Part shown: piece after piece, positions 57,153 to 64,000 of the stretch | Layout: each line of letters starts with the position of its first letter | Numbering within the stretch: the stretch's first letter is position 1 | Assembly (NCBI RefSeq): GCF_963678975.1 | Contig: NC_089281.1 | Coordinates: forward strand, 23,974,765 to 24,038,764 | Source of the DNA: Dysidea avara | Taxonomy: Eukaryota; Porifera; Demospongiae; Dictyoceratida; Dysideidae | DNA length: 64,000 nt | Direction of reading: 5' to 3' | The notes under the pieces: model-generated | Database searches by the model: none | The model's input: the letters and a program-made list of their open reading frames with translations, nothing else | What the model was told of the DNA's origin: nothing | Translations under genes and position numbers: made by a program

Positions 57153-57792
57153 TTTTTCGCGTTGCGGACCCTACTATAGGCCTTTGCCCTTTCATTGTGT
57201 CCATATCCAGATTCTTGTGGAGATATGATGTATGCACGGTAGCTGATTTCGCGGTTTTTGGGGGGGGTTACCAGGGAAAGTTTTATCCTTAAAATATTTA
57301 CATGTAGGCCTCCAGGCTATATACATGTTGCGCTCACGTGTCTTTCATCACGTGATTTTTTAATTTAACACCACTAAAATAATTTTAATAGCTGAAAAAC
57401 AAGGCATTTCAAGTCTTCCTCGGGGATGTATTCCTGATGGTCTATTCCGATAGAAACTTCTGGTTCACGCTACATCAAGTGTAGTTGTTATAAAGAGGTG
57501 TGATTCAGTATATTGTTCGTAGTGTATGTATTCTGCGTGTGCGTGACCCGGGGCGACTTTTACAGCTCCACTAGTGTGATAGCCACGAAATGGTGTTAGC
57601 TACAGTATATTAGTAGTAGTTGGTCTCAAAAATTAGCGGGATTCGGATGTGATCTGTATTTCCAACAAATTTGCCAACTGCTACATTCAGTTAACAAAAA
57701 ATCTGACCGCATTGTTTCCTTTTGTGCTGCTTCTAACTGAAGTTGATAACTCCAGCCAGCTTGCCAGGCCAAGTGTCATCTGTTTAGGATAA
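57153..57792. other. No recognised gene
   Basis: Unique-looking sequence, with a short G-run (ttggggggggtt) near 57258. No supported feature. Confidence 0.4.
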
Positions 57793-58210
57793 AGCCCCTA
57801 TTTAGTGATTATTAGTTTCTCATCCGCCGCCCGCATCCTTCTTAGGCTACCACACGGTAAGCCATTATTTACTCTGTGCATGCTCAGAAGAACACATGAT
57901 GCCAAACCGTCATAGTTTGTATTGAAACACGACATTTTTTAATTAACGCTACAGTGTCAGGAGCACTGTTGTTTCCTTGGCAAATTACTGCAGTGGATTC
58001 TATTTTCAACTATTTTTCAAGCCAATTGAAATCCTGCTAGCTCGATAGAGCACGATTGCAACGAAAAACCAATGTTAATTTGTGGGAGGAAAGAAGGAGA
58101 ATTTGGACATCAGTGTATAATATTATAATGGCCTAATGGTAATACCCTCCCGCTCGCATCATAATAATTAGAAATACTGGATGAGAAACTAATAATCACC
58201 AAATAGGGCC
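57793..58210. mobile_element. PIF/Harbinger-like MITE, inverted sister of 10567-11002
   Basis: (A/G)GCCCCTATTT..GTGATTATTAG at the left, CTAATAATCACCAAATAGGG at the right, subterminal CCGCCCGCATCC. The target duplication is eroded. An eroded TAGTCTC-family hairpin (cccaattttttt..gggtctgg) follows at 58225-58275. Confidence 0.7.
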
Positions 58211-58494
58211 ACATCAGTCACGCATGGCCCAATTTTTTTCCTTCTACTGTAGAAGAAAAAAGGGTCTGGTCCGGTTTGAATATATACCCATACTTTTTGT
58301 TCCGCAATACTAAAGTGCATGATTCATGTGATTATTAAAGCAGACTACAAAGAGGAAAAGCTGTCTCAGTGTCTCTACGGCCACCTTTTCCCTACCCAGA
58401 CCACACATTGTTATAGGATCTGCTTAGCATTCTGATGTCACGTAAAAGTTTGGCACAGGTTTCCTGATATTTAAACAAGTATCACATGTTTCAA

Positions 58495-58765
58495 GAGTAA
58501 TCATACAGTACGATAGTACTGTATAGTAGGGACCATAAAGGTTTGGGCATAGCACACGAAAAAACATCACTAAAAGCCAGCCTCACTTTTCCCTGACGAC
58601 AATGAGGCACTATTAGTTAGGTAAAAACTAAGCCCAAACAAGCCTTCAGATCAACCTGAAATGCTTTCAACAAATTGCTACAGAATTTTATTTTAATTAT
58701 TAAACAGAATTTTCTATATGATTGACTGACTGAGTAACTGACTAATGCCTTCAGACTATGTGAAA
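58495..58765 (-). repeat. Dispersed repeat, partner of 9.40-9.66 kb
   Basis: The minus strand matches 9400-9660 (gtctgaaggcattagtcagt, gcttgtttgggcttag, tatggtccctactatacag). The BEL/Pao element appears to be inserted at its end. Confidence 0.7.
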
Positions 58766-58938
58766 ACGTTCGCGATCAGGACCGTAATGAACTGGAACTA
58801 TCCCGGATTGCCGTGATGTCGACAGATTCACACACAACACATGCCACAGTATTCTCACGTGATTAAACATTACATAATACATTCTAAATAGTACACACTA
58901 ATTCTAAATAATAAGCGCTATATAACCTGTTCTCTACA
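58763..58938 (-). repeat. Putative 3' LTR of the BEL/Pao element
   Basis: On the minus strand, TGTAGAGAACAGGTTATATA follows a purine tract (GGAGAAAA), and the segment ends ..ACGTTTTCACA where the dispersed repeat begins. TG..CA ends fit an LTR of about 176 bp. The 5' LTR is outside the window, so this cannot be confirmed. Confidence 0.5.
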
Positions 58939-58968
58939 TTTTCTCCGGGGGGGGGGGGGGGGGGGGGC
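58939..58968 (-). other. Polypurine tract and 21-base C run
   Basis: On the coding (minus) strand a run of about 21 C residues is followed by GGAGAAAA directly before the putative LTR. The purine stretch is the likely plus-strand primer site. Confidence 0.5.
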
Positions 58969-58974
58969 GTAGTG

Positions 58975-59105
58975 TATTAGTCCACTTTGAAATTGTCTTC
59001 ATAGCTCTAGTAGCAGCTGCTCTCTTAGGTCTTGGTAGTACTAGACCATCACTTTGAACATCAGTATTAGATTGTTGTTGCATACTTACTGGGGTTGAAC
59101 TATCC
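58975..59105 (-). pseudogene. Out-of-frame C-terminal tail of the BEL/Pao Pol
   Basis: Just before the TAG at 59100 another frame opens and reads EDSSTPVSMQQQSN..LVLPRPKRAAATRAMKTISKW, resembling the R/A-rich C-terminus (RP.RAAA.RA....W) seen in BEL/Pao Pol proteins. A one-base shift near 59100-59115 seems to have cut about 45 residues from the main frame. Confidence 0.55.
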
Positions 59106-62100
59106 TCTGTACTCTCTAGTCAAATTGTTATTTGGATTGCTGACAACTTCCAACGGATATAGTCTGGTGATGGGTCTATTAGTCTTGTAGTTAGCAGTTG
59201 AAATGTGGGCTGAGCGAACTAATCCATCATTTCCCTCGACTAGATCATCCACTATAGCCAACTTCCATTGGAGTCTTGGGGTGTCATCATGGACCAACAC
59301 AACATCACCCTTCTTGATGCACTGTTTGTTATTTCCTGAAGCTTTGTGAAATTCTCTAAGGGCAGTTAAATATTCCCTTTTCCAACGAAGCCAGAACTGT
59401 TGAATAAGTCTTGAGTGCTTGTTTACAGCCTTTCTCATGTCTTTGTCAGTCAAGTAGGATGGATCAGTGATCTCCTCCTGGTCATCAATAGGGTGTGGAG
59501 CAGACACTATTCTTCTGCCATACATGAGGTGAGCCGGGGTAAGAGGTTCAGGGTCAGAAATATCGGTAGACACATAAGTAAGTGGTCGATCGTTAAGCAT
59601 GCTCTCAATCTCGACAACAACTGTCTCTAAAACTTGCAGTGATACAAACGTTCTTCCTAGGGTTTTCTTTACTGCCTGCTTTGTGAGGCCTATAAGGCGC
59701 TCCCAAAACCCCTCATACCATGGGGCCCGTTTAGGTATAAAACTCCATGTGACATGTCGACGCCCCAAAGCTTCCTTCAGATTATCAGATTCAAACAGTT
59801 CCTTAATTTCCTCCGCAGCAGCAAGATAAGTAGAGGCATTGTCAGATAGCATCTGTGTTGGGAGTGACTTTCGGCTTGAGAATCTACGAAAAGCAAGTAA
59901 AAAACTATCCACAGTTAAGTCATGTACAATTTCTAAATGAACTGCCCTAGTACAGGCGCAGGTAAACAAGCATATGTAAACCTTCCTCTCTCCTGTTGTG
60001 TCTCTTACATACAGTGCCCCAGTGAAGTCAACTCCTGTGACTTTAAATGGCTGAGATGCTTCTACACGCATTCTTGGTAACGGTGGAGGATCTGGAGCTT
60101 GGTAAGGTTTACCCATGAGTCTATTGCATGTCACACACTGGCGTAGCTGCTTCTTGACACGTTGTCGAATAGTCGGAATCCAGAAGACTTGTCTCAACGT
60201 GGTTACGGTGGTACTGACTCCAGCATGGTGAAGCTTCTTGTGTGTTTGTTGTATAAACATGTCAGTCAGTAAGTGTTTGGGGGGTAGTAGAATTGGAAAT
60301 TTGGCAGCATCTGCTACAGGGGCATTGTGTATTCTGCCACCACATCGTATGAGGTTACTCTTGTCAAGGAACAATCTCAGCTGCTTAACCAGCGTAGGGC
60401 AATGGTGCTTGCTCCTCTTCATCAAATAGGAGAGTTCCTCCTTGAAACATGAGTGCTGGCTACTTGAGATCCAGAGCTTCTTAGCTGCCTGCAATTCAGA
60501 AGCACTCAAGGGTCCACTTAGTCTAGTGTGTTGTCGAGACAAATTGTGAGTAAACCTCAAAACATATGCAGTTACAGCTAACAACTTGTAGATGTTACTA
60601 TGGCGTGTGATGGTGACAACATTTGAAATACCTGTAGTAATGCTGGCTTCATCTTCTGGTGTAGTCACTTCTACCTCCTCCTCAGCTTCTGCTATGTTTA
60701 TGTGTAGAATACCTGTTGGCAACCACTTGGGCCATTCAGATTCTGATGGTAACCAGCAGGGACCTTGAAGCCACAACTGTGAAGAAAATAACTGCTGGGC
60801 TGATATGCCTCTTGTAAGTAGGTCAGCTGGGTTGTCTGATGTTGGAGTAAATGACCACATCTTAGGTGGGAAGGAGTTGACAATTTCAGTGACACGGTGA
60901 TTGATAAATGGCTTTGAACTGGTCTGTTTGTAAATCCAATACAGCACAATTTGGCTATCAGTCCATAAGTGAGTATTGGTAGACAAATTGTAACTATGTA
61001 GTGAAGACTTGACAAAGTTAGCTAGTCGAGAAGCCATTACTGCAGCCATTAACTCTAGTTTGGGTAGTGTAACAGTCCTGGTAGGAGCAACTCGGCTCTT
61101 GGACATCACTAAACAGACCTCGCCCTGCTGACATAAGTACACTACTGTGCCATAAGCTTTGGTGCTGGCATCTGAAAACACATACATGTTACAAGTATTG
61201 TACCTCTGATTAGATGGTGTGAAGTAGGGTCTTGGTATTGTTAGCTTGGGTAACTCAAACAAGTCAGCAAGAATACCGATCCATCTGTCTCTGGTATCAG
61301 TTGGTAGAGGCTCATCCCAAGAGAGCTTGCTTTGCCAAATATCTTGAAGTAGTATCTTGGCCTTAATTGTAATGGGTGTAGCCCATCCTAGAGGATCATA
61401 GATTTGTGAGGATGTTTGCAACACGTCTCTCTTGGTAAGTAGACTTGTGTTAGTGGACAACTTCTTTGGGGAGAGTGACAAAGTATCAGTTGCTATGTTC
61501 CACTGTAACCCCAAAATTCCAACTGTTGTGCTAGGATCTCCTGTCTTCTCTTTGGCTACAAGTTCTTGGAGCTGTTGACTGTTAGAGGACCACGACCGCA
61601 GATTAAACTTTGCCTTACCCATGATTGTTCTAGCTTGAGTGTAGTACTGTACTACTTCCTCCTCTGTATCACAGCCTGACAAAATATTATCTACGTATAG
61701 ATTCTCTTTCATATCATCAGCTATGGGTGAAGGCGTATTGTTTAGATGTAGATTAAGAACAGCAGCAAGCATGAAGGGGGAACTACAGGAGCCAAATGGT
61801 ACAACTGCAAAGCGGTATGCCTGAAACTTGCTGTCTGGTTTATCTGGTAGCTTTGGCCATAGGAAGCGAGTAAAGTTCCGATCATCATTATGCAACTGAA
61901 CATGTAGGAAGGCCTTCTCGATGTCTGTAGAAAGCGCATAATTATGATTACGGAATCTGAGTAAGATGGCACAAAGGTTATTAAGGAATGGAGGCCCCAC
62001 CATCAAACAGTCATTGAGACTAGGAGAATTTGAATGTTCTCTACAGCTACAGTCGTATACGATACGAATAGGTGTTGTGGTGGAATCCTTCTTCACAGGG

Positions 62101-64000
62101 CGATGTGGTAAATAGTGTGTATTGTTGGTACTGTGATCATTAATCCTCTCAATAAATCCACGTCTCTCTTGTTCCAGTATTATCTCATCATAGATCTTCA
62201 AGAGTTGTGGAGTACCCCTTAACTTGTTGAGCAGGTGAGTTGTTCTCTTCTGACAAATGGCAAAATTTGATGGTAAGAATGGTCTGTCTTCCTTCCATGG
62301 GAATCTTGCTACATACATTCCTGTGGGTGACTGATAAACACAAGTATCTTGGTATGTCTGTAGGAATGATGAGTCAGATGATTTGTCACTGGTAGTGCCA
62401 ATTGCTTCTACTGACCAGAATTGTTCTAGATCTGGTGCTTCTGGAGTAGGTACTGCTGAAGTGAGTTGTAAAAGAACTGATGATGATGATTCTAGAAGTG
62501 GAGAAGGTACTGGTCCTGACAGCAAATAGCCCAGCTTGGATTGCTGAGCTGTGGGACCGTCTCCTCTGACTATGTGATCTTGGATAAATGTCCAATAATA
62601 GTCGGTCCCAATGAGGATGGAAATCTTGAATTGATGGTTGGAGGTTACTGGGTGTGCCAACTTGAGACCTTGTAAATACGACATGTTTCTGACCGAAGAG
62701 TTGATTGAGCTTTGAATAGGAGCTGCTATTGATGGTATAACCAGAACTGATATTGGAATAACTTCACCGGATATCGTCTCAATCTCTACAGTTGCCACAC
62801 CAAGCTCTTGGTATGAAGCTGTAGTAGTGCCAAAGGATGCTAGTGCCATTCCTTGTGTTGAAGTCGGCTGAATGCACAGTTCAGTGGCAAGTTTATCAGA
62901 AATAAATGAGCGTTGAGCTCCTTCATCGAATAAAATGTTGGCCTGTGTCTTGATGGAGCCAGCAATAACAGGGGTAACAGCTGTCTTCAATAAACAAGTA
63001 TAGTTGTGGGAGTGACTATTAAGTGCTGAAGTAAGCAGACCAGCTGTTGTGGCAGGAGCAACTTGAACATCAAATGATGCACCACCTTGGTTACTGCTTC
63101 TGCTGTCATTGGGTCTAGGTGTCTCACTGCTGCACAGACTTGTGTGATGTCGTTTCTTGCATTTCTTGCAGCGAAATCTGGATGTGCATTGAGAGATCTT
63201 ATGATGGCCCAAACAGTTAAAACACAAGTTTTCCTTCTTAACTATGTCAATCCGTGCTTGCTGATCTGTTGTAACACAGGAGTGTGAAGGATGTGGGCCC
63301 TTACAAAAGACACAAGCTGTACTTTTCTTAGTACCTGAGTGAGAACCTGGGGGATTGCTCTTGGATCCAACATAAAATGTCGCTGTGCTTCTGGAGGAAG
63401 CATGTAAATCTGTTGGTTGGTAACCAGATTTGAGAACTCTGATCTCTTTCAAAATAGCTGTTGTCATCTCGTCAAACGTCCACTCAGTATTTACCTGTTC
63501 TCGTGCAAGATTTCTTCTAATCTCTGCAGGGAGCTTCTTCAATATAACTGACACCATTATATCACCATATGAGTCCTTCGACTTCCCCAAAGAAGCAAGT
63601 GCCCTTGTGTGTGTTGCAACTGTGTCATAAAGCAGACGGAGACTGGTAAGGCTTGCAGTAGCATTAGGCATATCTAACAGGACTTGCATGTGTGCATTGA
63701 TCAGTTTGTGGGGTTGTCCAAATCTCTCTTCAAGGAGTGCAACTGAATGCTGGTAGTTCAGCTCTGTGAGTGGAAGATCTGCTATGGCTCTTGCAGCATC
63801 TCCTTGTAACTGGGCCTTCAAGTAGTTAAACTTTTGTATACCACCTAAGGCAGGATTTGTGTGCACTGCTGCATTGAATGAGTCCCAGAAAGTTTGCCAG
63901 CTTAAGGGGTCTCCAGAGAAAGTAGGCAATGTGAGCTTAGGGAGACGACTGTTAGCTGATTGTAAGGAGGCATGTACATGGCTTCTCTGTTCTGGGGTGG
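59100..64000 (-). CDS. BEL/Pao retrotransposon Gag-Pol polyprotein, 5' end off the window
   Basis: One frame is open from the right window edge to TAG at 59100-59102 (at least 1,630 codons); the part after the first alternative start is 1609 residues. Order, counted from LPTFSGDP: a DUF1759-type capsid (about 1-170, PTFSGDPLSWQTFWDSF); zinc-knuckle-like Cys/His clusters (about 205-270, CFNCLGHHKISQC, CKKCKKRHHTSLC); DUF1758-type aspartic protease with LFDEGAQRSFIS, where DEG replaces the usual DSG/DTG; RT with LSTDIEKAFLHVQL and NLYVDNILSG (YVDN instead of YVDD); RNase H-like VFSDAST..LPKLELMAAVM and WTDSQIVL; integrase with HHAG..C.TC zinc site and catalytic GVDFTG, LSDNAST, WYEGFWERL; and a DUF5641-type tail. 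Reading continues upstream in frame as RLPKLTLPTF, so the gag start lies beyond 64000. Confidence 0.95.
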   Translation of the reverse strand, partial: TPEQRSHVHASLQSANSRLPKLTLPTFSGDPLSWQTFWDSFNAAVHTNPALGGIQKFNYLKAQLQGDAARAIADLPLTELNYQHSVALLEERFGQPHKLINAHMQVLLDMPNATASLTSLRLLYDTVATHTRALASLGKSKDSYGDIMVSVILKKLPAEIRRNLAREQVNTEWTFDEMTTAILKEIRVLKSGYQPTDLHASSRSTATFYVGSKSNPPGSHSGTKKSTACVFCKGPHPSHSCVTTDQQARIDIVKKENLCFNCLGHHKISQCTSRFRCKKCKKRHHTSLCSSETPRPNDSRSSNQGGASFDVQVAPATTAGLLTSALNSHSHNYTCLLKTAVTPVIAGSIKTQANILFDEGAQRSFISDKLATELCIQPTSTQGMALASFGTTTASYQELGVATVEIETISGEVIPISVLVIPSIAAPIQSSINSSVRNMSYLQGLKLAHPVTSNHQFKISILIGTDYYWTFIQDHIVRGDGPTAQQSKLGYLLSGPVPSPLLESSSSVLLQLTSAVPTPEAPDLEQFWSVEAIGTTSDKSSDSSFLQTYQDTCVYQSPTGMYVARFPWKEDRPFLPSNFAICQKRTTHLLNKLRGTPQLLKIYDEIILEQERRGFIERINDHSTNNTHYLPHRPVKKDSTTTPIRIVYDCSCREHSNSPSLNDCLMVGPPFLNNLCAILLRFRNHNYALSTDIEKAFLHVQLHNDDRNFTRFLWPKLPDKPDSKFQAYRFAVVPFGSCSSPFMLAAVLNLHLNNTPSPIADDMKENLYVDNILSGCDTEEEVVQYYTQARTIMGKAKFNLRSWSSNSQQLQELVAKEKTGDPSTTVGILGLQWNIATDTLSLSPKKLSTNTSLLTKRDVLQTSSQIYDPLGWATPITIKAKILLQDIWQSKLSWDEPLPTDTRDRWIGILADLFELPKLTIPRPYFTPSNQRYNTCNMYVFSDASTKAYGTVVYLCQQGEVCLVMSKSRVAPTRTVTLPKLELMAAVMASRLANFVKSSLHSYNLSTNTHLWTDSQIVLYWIYKQTSSKPFINHRVTEIVNSFPPKMWSFTPTSDNPADLLTRGISAQQLFSSQLWLQGPCWLPSESEWPKWLPTGILHINIAEAEEEVEVTTPEDEASITTGISNVVTITRHSNIYKLLAVTAYVLRFTHNLSRQHTRLSGPLSASELQAAKKLWISSSQHSCFKEELSYLMKRSKHHCPTLVKQLRLFLDKSNLIRCGGRIHNAPVADAAKFPILLPPKHLLTDMFIQQTHKKLHHAGVSTTVTTLRQVFWIPTIRQRVKKQLRQCVTCNRLMGKPYQAPDPPPLPRMRVEASQPFKVTGVDFTGALYVRDTTGERKVYICLFTCACTRAVHLEIVHDLTVDSFLLAFRRFSSRKSLPTQMLSDNASTYLAAAEEIKELFESDNLKEALGRRHVTWSFIPKRAPWYEGFWERLIGLTKQAVKKTLGRTFVSLQVLETVVVEIESMLNDRPLTYVSTDISDPEPLTPAHLMYGRRIVSAPHPIDDQEEITDPSYLTDKDMRKAVNKHSRLIQQFWLRWKREYLTALREFHKASGNNKQCIKKGDVVLVHDDTPRLQWKLAIVDDLVEGNDGLVRSAHISTANYKTNRPITRLYPLEVVSNPNNNLTREYRG

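Overview
The window is eukaryotic and almost certainly from an invertebrate animal. It is AT-rich, has very short introns (45 and 53 bp), carries secreted immunoglobulin/fibronectin-III genes, and holds a BEL/Pao element, many 5'-truncated LINE ends and dense MITE-like elements. A sponge is plausible, but nothing here fixes the taxon, so I treat that as a low-confidence guess.

Host genes. The only convincing host genes are on the minus strand between 20.0 and 48.5 kb, a small family of Ig-domain surface proteins. Gene 1 (24089 down to 20011) has five coding exons: signal peptide, Ig A, cysteine-less Ig-like B, a joint Ig+FN3 exon, and a C-terminal exon with a GPI-anchor-like hydrophobic tail. 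The exons sum to 1422 nt, a whole number of codons (473 aa). Directly upstream, a ~1.32-kb tandem duplication (25401-24152) repeats signal peptide, A and B, with no 3' exons of its own. Gene 3 (48436 down to 41186) has signal peptide, A, B and tail but no Ig/FN3 exon, and also sums to whole codons (273 aa). A fourth signal exon at 33.3 kb has a nonsense codon. All splice junctions are phase 1, so cassettes can be joined in any combination.

Mobile DNA. 0-9.7 kb: a retroelement pol fragment, a tRNA-type SINE, a nested hAT-like element, two stacked MITEs, and a Ty3/Gypsy gag fragment whose primer-binding site is split by a hAT-like element. 9.7-20 kb: sparse repeats, a Harbinger-like MITE, a second hAT-like element, and a hairpin-rich element with TTAAAGCG arrays. 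26-34 kb: LINE fragments and foldback elements. 36.5-39.3 kb: a foldback followed by a 2.3-kb minisatellite of ~31-bp units. 44.2-45.5 kb: three elements nested inside each other within an intron. 51.9-57.2 kb: a large inverted repeat whose right arm is split by a 3.4-kb insertion ending in arrays of a 20-bp palindrome. 58.8-64.0 kb: a BEL/Pao retrotransposon with a long open frame, running off the right edge.

Many element boundaries are supported by target-site duplications read directly from the sequence (TA, TTA, 4, 5, 6, 8 and 9-11 bp classes). Superfamily names follow from those lengths and the termini; no transposase is encoded in the window.
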